Positions 55,830-63,389 of a stretch of DNA of 64,000 nucleotides are shown in pieces (within the stretch, counting starts at the first letter, position 1; the number at the start of each line of letters is the position of its first letter). The translations under genes and the position numbers were made by a program. The DNA is from a virus. The stretch covers positions 248,001-312,000 of the IMG/VR virus record IMGVR_UViG_3300031857_000002; one strand, given 5' to 3'. The notes under the pieces were generated by a model. It was not told the DNA's origin, searched no databases, and saw nothing but the letters and a program-made list of their open reading frames with translations.

Positions 55830-56255
55830 CTACTTTATTTGTAGTTTTATTTGGTTTTGTGTTATCTGATGTCGAGTCTTTTTGAGACTCAGGTTGATAT
55901 TTACGACAGTGTCTCGGTCCCAATTCAATATATATTTTCCCTGGTTCACTTGGACTAAATTGTCGCTATCCACCTCTACAAGCACCGCATCTTGTAGGTC
56001 GGGTCTATCAAGTATTGTTATAGTATACAGGATTCCAAGGCCGCGAGCAAGGCCACAATACAAGTTGTCATCCAGTAATTGCCAGGGATCTGGCCAATTT
56101 GCACGGTCGTCCCAGTGTAGGTGATATGGCGTCCAGGGTGCGTCAAACCACCATGAATTGATGGCTGAGAGAGTTGCATCAGTGTCCAGGGATTCACACT
56201 GGCGACGAAGATTGGACCAACTTGCTAGTCGGTCACTAAAGGTTTTATGCCACAT
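55830..56255 (-). CDS. conserved T4-like phage hypothetical protein
   Basis: 141 residues. W-W-F-x-A-P-W-T-P-Y-H-L-H-W-D, W-P-D-P-W-Q-L-L-D-D-N-L-Y-C-G-L-A-R-G-L-G and N-W-D-R-D are the conserved core I associate with a protein found near tail or nrd genes of T4-like cyanophages. Function unknown. One-base overlap with the tail spike gene. Confidence 0.88.
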   Translation of the reverse strand: MWHKTFSDRLASWSNLRRQCESLDTDATLSAINSWWFDAPWTPYHLHWDDRANWPDPWQLLDDNLYCGLARGLGILYTITILDRPDLQDAVLVEVDSDNLVQVNQGKYILNWDRDTVVNINLSLKKTRHQITQNQIKLQIK

Positions 56256-58039
56256 TAAGCTAGGTGAGTGATAGAGTAAGTTATTGAGCCGGCTGTGCCA
56301 GTTGGGGTGGCATCTGCGTATGACACTGTGACCACACTGGTGGCTTCTGCAGCCGATAACACAAAGCCAGTTGACGCATTATCTGAATAGTCATCAGTAA
56401 ACGAGAATGTGGTTCCAGACACAATAGTAATTGTGCCTGTGCGATAAGTTGTGCCACGCTTGATAGTGTAATCCATTCGGAATGCTCGGATGCCTGTGGC
56501 ACTGCTGTCCACTGTGAACAAGGTAGAAGTTGCGGCTGAATCGGCCAGGGTGGATACCACGCCAGTAGTGCGCACATACTGACCCAGATTCATCTGGTTG
56601 GCAATAGTGGTATTGGCCACACCTGATATTACATAACCAATCTTGCTGGTGTTCATGCCAAACGCAATACTACCAGTGGCGCCTAGGCTCACACGAGGAT
56701 AGGTTGCGCTCTGTGCAGTGGTGCGCTGGAACATGTCGCCCATGCTGACATTGTTGTCTGTGTCAATACTGATCACAGGTGTGGTGGCTGTGACAGTGTA
56801 GTTGTTGCCCACATCATAGAATATGTTGTAGGCACTGATGTTAAATGTTGCTCCCACAATCTGAATGCCTTGAGTGTACACATCATCAAAGGTGTTGTGT
56901 ACCATGCGAACGCCTGTGGGACTGGTGTCTAAAATAATACCACGGTACATGGCATCAAAATAGCAGTTACTGATTGTGGCGCCGTTGATCACAGCATCAG
57001 TATTGACGCCATAAGTGACTCCGGTGAATCTGCAGTTATCAAAATAGATTTGGTTACAAGGATACGATATTGTGCTGGCAAAGTTTACTCCGCTGAGAGA
57101 GGCATCAGTCACTGTGTTTATGTTTGTGCTGGCAGTAAACGGGCCTTGGAATGTGATGTTGGTAAAAGATACTTGTTCAGCATCTTCCACCATTAAGATG
57201 TTGTGAGAGTTAGCAGAGTCATTGCCATATGTGGCTGTTTGGAATCGCATGCCAGATACTTCAATGCTTTGCGGAGCATATTGTGCGCCACCTGTGCCAA
57301 TGTCGCTGCCTACCTGTTGCAAGCTGTCTGCTGTGCGTACCACGTATTCTGGTAGGCCCGCTGGCACTGGGTCCCAAAAGTTGACATTTGTGATTGCTGT
57401 GCCAGCAGACACCGCGGCAATTGATCGGAAATAGTAGACACCGCCCGAGCCTGCAGGATAGTATACCAACACGCCTGTGGCATAAGGTATGGCACTAGAC
57501 CAGGTTTCTACAGCAAAGTTAATGATACTGGAGTTAGGACCTTCTCCGTACAACTGAGCAAATGGAGGAATCTTGATAGTGTCAGTGATTAGATATGTTC
57601 CTGCAGGGAAGAACAAACTTCTACGAATCTGTGTGTTGGTCTGGCGGCAGTACAACTGAAACAAGGCACGATTGATAGCGGCTGTGTCGTCTGTAACTCC
57701 GTCTCCGGTGGCGCCAAAGTCTGTGACCACGGCATAGCTGTCCAGTCTGCTCTGCAGGCTTTGACTTACTGGTGAACCTGATGTGGCACCTGTTTGTACG
57801 TCATATCCGGCAGCAGAACCTTTGTAGGTATAGGCTGTGGTATATTGCAACAGATCTGAAAATTCTGTAAGGATTTCAGTGTTGCCCACAACAGGAGCAC
57901 CTTCGGTTAGTTCGCCATTGCCAATGAACAATTGTCGTGTGTCTACTGCCCAGCCCAATTCTGCGCCAGCCAGTGGCTCAGGTAAGTCTTGTGCCAGACC
58001 TTTTCGTTGTGTAATTCTAGATATTTGTAAAATGGCCAC
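56255..58039 (-). CDS. tail spike / fibre with pectate-lyase fold
   Basis: 594 residues from GTG 58039 (GAGGA ribosome site). Residues 1-35 (R-I-T-Q-R-K-G-L...L-A-G-A-E-L-G-W-A-V-D-T-R-Q-L-F-I-G-N-G) match the short N-terminal attachment module of phage tail proteins. V-T-D-F-G-A-T-G-D-G-V-T-D-D-T-A-A-I (about 105-122) begins a right-handed beta-helix (pectate lyase_3 type), with many N/V/I repeat turns to about residue 420; a beta-rich C-terminal domain follows. Likely the receptor-binding, possibly glycan-degrading spike. Confidence 0.9.
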   Translation of the reverse strand: MAILQISRITQRKGLAQDLPEPLAGAELGWAVDTRQLFIGNGELTEGAPVVGNTEILTEFSDLLQYTTAYTYKGSAAGYDVQTGATSGSPVSQSLQSRLDSYAVVTDFGATGDGVTDDTAAINRALFQLYCRQTNTQIRRSLFFPAGTYLITDTIKIPPFAQLYGEGPNSSIINFAVETWSSAIPYATGVLVYYPAGSGGVYYFRSIAAVSAGTAITNVNFWDPVPAGLPEYVVRTADSLQQVGSDIGTGGAQYAPQSIEVSGMRFQTATYGNDSANSHNILMVEDAEQVSFTNITFQGPFTASTNINTVTDASLSGVNFASTISYPCNQIYFDNCRFTGVTYGVNTDAVINGATISNCYFDAMYRGIILDTSPTGVRMVHNTFDDVYTQGIQIVGATFNISAYNIFYDVGNNYTVTATTPVISIDTDNNVSMGDMFQRTTAQSATYPRVSLGATGSIAFGMNTSKIGYVISGVANTTIANQMNLGQYVRTTGVVSTLADSAATSTLFTVDSSATGIRAFRMDYTIKRGTTYRTGTITIVSGTTFSFTDDYSDNASTGFVLSAAEATSVVTVSYADATPTGTAGSITYSITHLA

Positions 58040-58056
58040 GGTGCGTCCTCAATAGA

Positions 58057-58776
58057 TCACGTATTTAGCAGATAGAACTGCTCAACACGGCGCCACCACA
58101 GATCTCTGTAGCGATCAAACTCTGCACCTTCCAACACAAACTCTTGATATTCTGGGGGTTTAATGATGTTGAACTGCTCGTCAACATCTGGTTTGACGCA
58201 CATCAAGATCACACCCTTGCGTATGCGTGTGCCATGCACTTCATTGTGTGCTTCTGCATAGGCGCATAACTGCACAAAATAGTCCTCAATCCATTCACGC
58301 CGTTTGGGCTTGTTGCTTTGCTTGTAGTCCAAGATTGATTCTTCATTCAGATGAATCCCGGCGCCGTCTGTTGTGCCTGCGTAGATCCCGGGAAAGTATA
58401 GCGGAACTTCGATGCCCCAAAATTCGTTCACATTCTTCAAACCCTTTTCCACCACCACATGTGCCATGGCATGACTGGCCCAGCTGTAAGGATTTGTAGT
58501 GCGTTCTTTGATTTCACCTGTCTTTACATAGTCCTCAAGATAGGTGTGCATACGTGTGCCTCGATTGGCAGCTTCCGTAGTGATCTGCTGTGCTTTTTCT
58601 GCACCCACACTACGACGCCATCGGTTCAGTGCTTCCCGGCTTTCTTCGCTTTTGGTTTTGTCAAGTATTGTGGTAACTGAAGGTAAATTTTTGCCATCTG
58701 GTGTGGAGTAAAAACGTTTGCCTTCAACTACTACTCGGGGAATGGGTTGGTAATCAAATTTAGGATTGTACATCAA
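58057..58776 (-). CDS. PD-(D/E)XK exonuclease (RecB/Mgm-like)
   Basis: 239 residues. L-P-S-V-T-T-I-L-D-K-T is the typical start of the Cas4/RecB-like phage exonuclease family; R-G-T-R-M-H-T-Y-L-E, G-T-T-D-G-A-G and I-L-D-Y-K-Q-S-N-K give His, Asp and Asp-x-Lys of the metal site. Likely a DNA exonuclease in replication or recombination. A TAAATA site (58067-58062) near its stop is placed as the late promoter for the tail spike gene. Confidence 0.88.
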   Translation of the reverse strand: MMYNPKFDYQPIPRVVVEGKRFYSTPDGKNLPSVTTILDKTKSEESREALNRWRRSVGAEKAQQITTEAANRGTRMHTYLEDYVKTGEIKERTTNPYSWASHAMAHVVVEKGLKNVNEFWGIEVPLYFPGIYAGTTDGAGIHLNEESILDYKQSNKPKRREWIEDYFVQLCAYAEAHNEVHGTRIRKGVILMCVKPDVDEQFNIIKPPEYQEFVLEGAEFDRYRDLWWRRVEQFYLLNT

Positions 58777-60160
58777 GTTTCTTAAAGAATGCCACCCGGT
58801 GAGTTATTTCCAGGGAGAATTGTTTTTCTATATCAATGTCATTAGTCATGATATTGATCAATTCTTTGTCAGGGGCATCTAGTAGATTATACAGTCTTTC
58901 ATTAAGTAAAGCAAATGATTGGTCAGTCTTTTTGTCAAAATAGGCATTATGGCTTAGAAATTTTAACCATTGTTCATGACTTTCGGGCATGTTCTTTAAT
59001 TCTTCAATTGTGGAATTTATAAAATTAAAAAGCACCCGGGTATGGTCAGGATATTTCTTAAAGATGCCATGCCCGACACAGATCTGTAAAAACTCAATCA
59101 ACGCTGGTCGATATCGTATAGGCAAGGCTTCTACGTCCAGGTGGCGGGTCTGATTTGTAAGATTAATAGGTTTTATAGGAAATGAATAATGCTGTTGATC
59201 AAACCAGGCTGACCAATAGGTCATAAATTCGTCAATGTACATGATGTTGTTGAGGCTGAACACTGGTGTGATCAAACAACGCCATCTAGGAGTATATGTT
59301 TTCTTTCCAGACACAATACTCAGAGTGGTTTGATGACTCATTAGTGTGGCTAAATTGTTTTCAATCTTTTCAAATTTAGCCGGCCACCGCAGATATTGAT
59401 AATTGTCGCCCACTGAGTCAATGCTTAAATTGATATCTACATCTCTAAACTGTGACATCTTGCTCATGAGATCGTAGCCTGGCCGTACTGACAGTGCAGT
59501 GGTCACACGCAGATGCACACGAGGTGCAATTCCTTGAGCAATCATCCAGTTCAAAAGTTTTTTCATGCCTGGCTGCACAAGACTTTCCCCACCAATGAAA
59601 TGCACATAAAAATGCTCTACCTCGGGCAATTTTTCTAATATGGTTGTGGTAATCAACTTCCAGTGTTCAGGACTTGTACTAATATCTATTTCATACTGTT
59701 CGCTCACAGGAGTATTGGTTATTCTAGCCCAGGTCGAGCTTTCTGTTTTTGAACAACTCCTGCAGGCTAGATTACAAAAGTTACTGAACTTGACCCGCAG
59801 TTCAAACTCAGGAAGTGCTTGTTTTTCTACAAAACTCCTTAATCTATCTTCAATGTATCCCAAGAAACCATTCACACGTTCACTAGCACCACTGTGGTCT
59901 TCTTCAGATTTACAGCGCCAGCATGCTTCAGGCCATTGTTCATTTAACTGTTGCTCTTTGATATCAGCAAATGGATCTGCTCCTGCACTGGGCACAAAAG
60001 TTCTGTCGTCAAGATTGCAACAACAGGTTTTGTACACGGGTTCTGAACTCAGCTCTGAATAACGTGTGTCTAGTGTGACATAGGGATATATGCACAATGT
60101 GGGATTTTGTTCAGCCCATAACAGTCGTTGGTCTACAGACTTTTTCAGTGCGTCGGTCAT
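58760..60160 (-). CDS. radical SAM enzyme (twitch-type), copy C
   Basis: 466 residues from ATG 60160 (ATGA overlap with iscA; GGAGAAAG upstream). Radical SAM motif C-N-L-A-C-R-S-C (C129, C133, C136) and H-F-I-G-G-E-S-L; preceded by C23, C46-C47-C48 and C80-x-x-C83. It is the largest of the three related enzymes, with about 90 extra residues at the C-terminus. It is translationally coupled to an Fe-S carrier, which fits its need for one or more clusters. Substrate unknown. Confidence 0.93.
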   Translation of the reverse strand: MTDALKKSVDQRLLWAEQNPTLCIYPYVTLDTRYSELSSEPVYKTCCCNLDDRTFVPSAGADPFADIKEQQLNEQWPEACWRCKSEEDHSGASERVNGFLGYIEDRLRSFVEKQALPEFELRVKFSNFCNLACRSCSKTESSTWARITNTPVSEQYEIDISTSPEHWKLITTTILEKLPEVEHFYVHFIGGESLVQPGMKKLLNWMIAQGIAPRVHLRVTTALSVRPGYDLMSKMSQFRDVDINLSIDSVGDNYQYLRWPAKFEKIENNLATLMSHQTTLSIVSGKKTYTPRWRCLITPVFSLNNIMYIDEFMTYWSAWFDQQHYSFPIKPINLTNQTRHLDVEALPIRYRPALIEFLQICVGHGIFKKYPDHTRVLFNFINSTIEELKNMPESHEQWLKFLSHNAYFDKKTDQSFALLNERLYNLLDAPDKELINIMTNDIDIEKQFSLEITHRVAFFKKLDVQS

Positions 60161-60477
60161 ACTCGAAAACTTTCTCCGCAACCGCAACGATCACGCTCAT
60201 TGGGATTGCGGAATTCAAATCCTTCATTTAGGCCGTTGCGCACAAAGTCCACAGTTACGCCTTGCAAGTAGGCACAACTCTTGGGATCTACATAAATTTC
60301 ACAGCCGTTACAGCTAAAGCATTGATCTTCAGTTTTGGGTGCATCAACATATTCCAACACATAGGCCAGGCCTGAACAGCCTGTGGTACGAACACCTAGT
60401 CTGATGCCTACACCATGCCCGCGACGTTGGAGTGTTTGTTTTATCTTTCTAGCCGCAATGTCAGTTACTGATACCAT
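60157..60477 (-). CDS. iscA: A-type Fe-S carrier IscA/HesB family
   Basis: 106 residues. V-R-T-T-G-C-S-G-L-A-Y near residue 30 and C-G-C-G-E-S-F at the C-terminus supply the three Cys that bind the cluster in A-type carriers; G-V-R-L-G-V fold start and F-x-N-P-N both present. Carries Fe-S clusters from the scaffold to apo-enzymes. Overlaps the upstream radical SAM gene by 13 nt and is coupled to the downstream one. Confidence 0.94.
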   Translation of the reverse strand: MVSVTDIAARKIKQTLQRRGHGVGIRLGVRTTGCSGLAYVLEYVDAPKTEDQCFSCNGCEIYVDPKSCAYLQGVTVDFVRNGLNEGFEFRNPNERDRCGCGESFRV

Positions 60478-61469
60478 GATTTTTTAGTGCAATATGTGTT
60501 GCAAGCAGTTAGTTGTTTAGGGGTGTCAAATGTGTCAATTATCTGATTGAACCACACTACGCCTTTTTCCAATGTGTCTACAGTGGCTCCGTCCCTGAGC
60601 ACATGAACATCTTCCACATATGTTGTGCCAGGCTTGCTGAAATTGCCAATGAAACAGCACGGATCTATATTGCCGTCGGATGCAATATACATACTCACTG
60701 GTGACCAAATGTGTAGGGCCTTGCACTCAACTTCATCGTAGGGTGCCTGGGCCAGTTTACGAGGTCCGTGCAGATTGATCCATTCTTCTGTGATTTGATC
60801 TGGGAAAGTTTTACCTGATTCTTTTTTGAGTTCAAATATTTTTTGGCCGTGTTGATTGTATACTGGTCCCCAGTCTCGGCCATGATGTCTCAAATTGAAT
60901 TTTTTAAATCCCAGTGCTTCACTGCGTTCACGTGCTTCGTTGATCTGATGACGATTGTGATCAAATTCAGTCATGCACCAATTGGCATGCCCACCGGCTG
61001 CAATAAAGATTTGAGCATTTTTGATCACTGTTTCAAACACTGTGTTTTGTCGGTAGATATGATGAGTGTCTTCAAGACCGTCAATGCAAAACTCCATAAC
61101 CACTCCTGTGGCTGCCAAGGATTGCCAAAATTCACGACCTTGGGCGCCGCCATTGGTGGATGCAGAAAGTGTTAATCCAGGTTTTCCAGGTTTAAATTTT
61201 TGTCCGTGTTGTCTAAACCAAGCCAATATACTGGGTGTTTCAGGATTCATCACTAGGTCGCCAAGGTTTCCATTTATTAACACACGTTTCAGTTGTGCAA
61301 CCACAGTCTCAGGCACAATTGTTTTGATTTTTTCCAAGGTCAAATTGGTTTCTTTATAACCAAAATTGTAGGGAAATCCATGATAGTTGCGCATGCACAT
61401 GGGGCACCTTGCGTTACACAAGGAACTGATTTCTATTTGTAATTCTCGAATGTCTGAGATGTTAATCAT
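60465..61469 (-). CDS. radical SAM enzyme with C-terminal Cys cluster
   Basis: 334 residues. C18-N-A-R-C22-P-M-C25 near the N-terminus, N-G-N-L-G-D as the SAM loop and a C-terminal C-K-A-L-H...D-P-C-C-F...C-N-T-Y-C set resembling a SPASM/twitch auxiliary-cluster domain. This layout occurs in peptide- and sugar-modifying enzymes. It differs from the three N-terminal-Cys enzymes in this window. Overlaps the SGNH gene by 4 nt. Confidence 0.92.
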   Translation of the reverse strand: MINISDIRELQIEISSLCNARCPMCMRNYHGFPYNFGYKETNLTLEKIKTIVPETVVAQLKRVLINGNLGDLVMNPETPSILAWFRQHGQKFKPGKPGLTLSASTNGGAQGREFWQSLAATGVVMEFCIDGLEDTHHIYRQNTVFETVIKNAQIFIAAGGHANWCMTEFDHNRHQINEARERSEALGFKKFNLRHHGRDWGPVYNQHGQKIFELKKESGKTFPDQITEEWINLHGPRKLAQAPYDEVECKALHIWSPVSMYIASDGNIDPCCFIGNFSKPGTTYVEDVHVLRDGATVDTLEKGVVWFNQIIDTFDTPKQLTACNTYCTKKSWYQ

Positions 61470-62275
61470 GATGTATTTAAGATATATTTGCTGGCTACCA
61501 TTTCAGCAAACCGTCTGTTGGTCTCTGCATTGTAATGCCCGCCTGGTAACTCACCTCTTGCACTACTGGCATAGGTTACAATATTGTTAATGTGCAACCA
61601 ATCAATGCCTGTGTCTTCCCAGGCTCCACGTATGTCAGGAAATTGGTTTAATAATTTGATACCACCAGCTGGGTCTAGAACAGAACTAACAAAGTTGTGG
61701 GTAGAAAACACATGTATGTTCTTGACTCCGTGACTGCGACATATGGCTTGTGAAATCATCACTGTGACTAGAAATCTATAAAAATTAGATTCCCATCCTT
61801 CTAGCAGTTTTAAGTTAACAAAATAATCAGTTTCAGGTCCTAATCGAGGCACTGTGCCAGCATTTACAAACCTTGGTAAAATTTTATCCTGATACTGATT
61901 ATTGAACAATACTTCTCGATCAATAGAACTAAACTGCAATATCACAGTGTCTGGTTTAATCTTTATTAGATCTTGTGCCAGCTTGTAAGGCCAGTAACTG
62001 GGGCCTGACTTGGCCGCAGACTGATTAATTACTGTTTGTTGAGTTATTTCTGCCAACTGCCCTGGCCAACATAACTTTGCTTCCAGGTCATGAAGTACCT
62101 TGTCACCTAGTGTTCTATGAAGTTCTTGACTTTCTTTTATTGCAATATCACTACCGCACCAGTTGTGATATTTGACTAGATTGGATGTGCGTTCTGTGTG
62201 GCCTGGCCAACTGGGGTACAAATAATCAGCTAGTTCACTGCCCGAACTAAAGCTGTCACCTAGCACATAGATCAT
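61466..62275 (-). CDS. SGNH/GDSL-like hydrolase
   Basis: 269 residues. V-L-G-D-S-F-S-S-G-S (residues 4-13) is the GDS block with nucleophilic Ser; V-I-L-Q-F-S-S-I-D is a weak block III (Asn replaced by Ser/Asp), and P-G-G-H-Y-N-A-E-T-N near the C-terminus carries the His (block V). SGNH enzymes (de)acylate sugars, lipids or peptides; several act on surface polysaccharides. Coupled by ATGA to iscU and to the radical SAM gene. No signal peptide, so it acts in the cytoplasm. Confidence 0.82.
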   Translation of the reverse strand: MIYVLGDSFSSGSELADYLYPSWPGHTERTSNLVKYHNWCGSDIAIKESQELHRTLGDKVLHDLEAKLCWPGQLAEITQQTVINQSAAKSGPSYWPYKLAQDLIKIKPDTVILQFSSIDREVLFNNQYQDKILPRFVNAGTVPRLGPETDYFVNLKLLEGWESNFYRFLVTVMISQAICRSHGVKNIHVFSTHNFVSSVLDPAGGIKLLNQFPDIRGAWEDTGIDWLHINNIVTYASSARGELPGGHYNAETNRRFAEMVASKYILNTS

Positions 62276-62649
62276 TGATGTCTTTTGCGATAGTCTTCTA
62301 CTGCCGCTTTGATTGCATCTTCTGCAAGTATTGAACAGTGAATTTTAACAGGGGGGAGGGCAAGCTCATCAGCAATCTCGCTATTTTTGATCGCTGCCGC
62401 TTCGTCAAGTGTGCGTCCTTTGACCCATTCAGTAACCAGCGAACTCGACGCAATCGCTGAGCCGCAACCATATGTTTTAAATCTTGCATCTGTGATTACT
62501 CCATCTTTTACTTTTATTTGTAACTTCATCACATCACCGCAGGCAGGTGCTCCTACCATGCCTGTACCTACATCTTCGTCGCCTTTTTCAAAGCTACCCA
62601 CGTTGCGTGGATTCTCATAATGATCTACTACTTGATTGGAATATGCCAT
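62272..62649 (-). CDS. iscU: Fe-S scaffold protein IscU
   Basis: 125 residues from ATG 62649 (frame extends upstream into the next gene). The three ligand Cys are in A-P-A-C-G-D, Y-G-C-G-S-A-I-A-S-S-S and I-H-C-S-I-L-A, and the HscA-binding L-P-P-V-K is intact, so it should work with host IscS and HscAB. Very close to betaproteobacterial IscU (H-Y-E-N-P-R-N-V-G-S-F), suggesting acquisition from such a host. First gene of the coupled Fe-S/radical SAM operon. No clear Shine-Dalgarno. Confidence 0.95.
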   Translation of the reverse strand: MAYSNQVVDHYENPRNVGSFEKGDEDVGTGMVGAPACGDVMKLQIKVKDGVITDARFKTYGCGSAIASSSLVTEWVKGRTLDEAAAIKNSEIADELALPPVKIHCSILAEDAIKAAVEDYRKRHQ

Positions 62650-62650
62650 A

Positions 62651-62962
62651 TTATTGTGTACAGGTTCTTTCGCGGTAGATTTTACCGTCGAGTGTTTGGA
62701 TTTCTTTCCAAGGCGTGCAAGACTCTTGCGGCACGTAGACGGGTTGTTGTTGCACAATCACTGTTTCTGCTTGTGCAGGTCTATTGGCAATAACAGCACC
62801 TACTACCCCGCCAATGATTAACGGGGCGACCCAATTATTATGACCATAATGGCCGTAGTATCTGGCATGTCCATACGGACCGTGGTGGCCATGTCGCCAA
62901 TGTTGTGCTAGTGCAGGCACTGTGACCATTAACAATGCTAGTGAAATTAAGATCTTTTTCAT
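62651..62962 (-). CDS. small secreted His/Gly-rich protein
   Basis: 103 residues. Signal peptide (I-S-L-A-L-L-M-V-T-V-P-A-L-A), then a His/Tyr/Gly-rich stretch (H-W-R-H-G-H-H-G-P-Y-G-H) that may bind metal, a short glycine-zipper-like hydrophobic segment (I-I-G-G-V-V-G-A-V-I-A) and a C-terminal part with two Cys. Resembles small periplasmic proteins of betaproteobacteria. It lies 1 nt before iscU and shares its promoter, so metal handling for Fe-S assembly is possible but unproven. Confidence 0.78.
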   Translation of the reverse strand: MKKILISLALLMVTVPALAQHWRHGHHGPYGHARYYGHYGHNNWVAPLIIGGVVGAVIANRPAQAETVIVQQQPVYVPQESCTPWKEIQTLDGKIYRERTCTQ

Positions 62963-62980
62963 AGTGATCTCCTTTAAGTT

Positions 62981-63009
62981 ATTATACTATATATAACGCC
63001 TAAAGTCAA
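62981..63009 (-). promoter_or_regulatory. sigma-70 promoter of the Fe-S/radical SAM unit
   Basis: TTGACT (63009-63004), 17-nt spacer, TATAAT (62986-62981), short leader with AAGGAG before ATG 62962. No terminator is seen between here and 47911, so a very long transcript is possible. Confidence 0.85.
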
Positions 63010-63029
63010 CCAAATGTTGACAGTTTTGA

Positions 63030-63389
63030 TTAAACGCCGCGGGATTTGTTCATTGCCGATTTGGCGGCATTGGCAACTATGTCTTGTGCTTTGTTCACAG
63101 GCATAGCAACCGGTTCGGCAGGTTCGCCTTCACCTTTGAATATGATTTCTTGTGCTTCTGGAGTCATTGGTTCTAGTACCGAACTCAATGGAGGTTGTCC
63201 CACAATCTCTTCAATGTTGTCTTCGGTAACATTAATGCCCAGACTTTGTGCTAGGCTGATAAATGCACCTCGAGAGATTTGTTTTTGTGCGCCTTCGTCG
63301 TCTGCACGTCCGGCAAGAAAGTTGACCAGCCCTAACAGTTCGTCGGGGCTGGGTGTTGTGGATTCTGTTATGAATTCACGGAATCGCAT
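63030..63389 (-). CDS. putative virion protein
   Basis: 119 residues beginning R-F-R-E-F-I-T-E, a start shared by several structural or head-associated proteins of T4-like marine phages. Acidic, helical, Pro/Ala-rich towards the end. One-base overlap with the upstream gene (stop/start TAATG), so co-translated. Exact role unknown. Confidence 0.75.
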   Translation of the reverse strand: MRFREFITESTTPSPDELLGLVNFLAGRADDEGAQKQISRGAFISLAQSLGINVTEDNIEEIVGQPPLSSVLEPMTPEAQEIIFKGEGEPAEPVAMPVNKAQDIVANAAKSAMNKSRGV

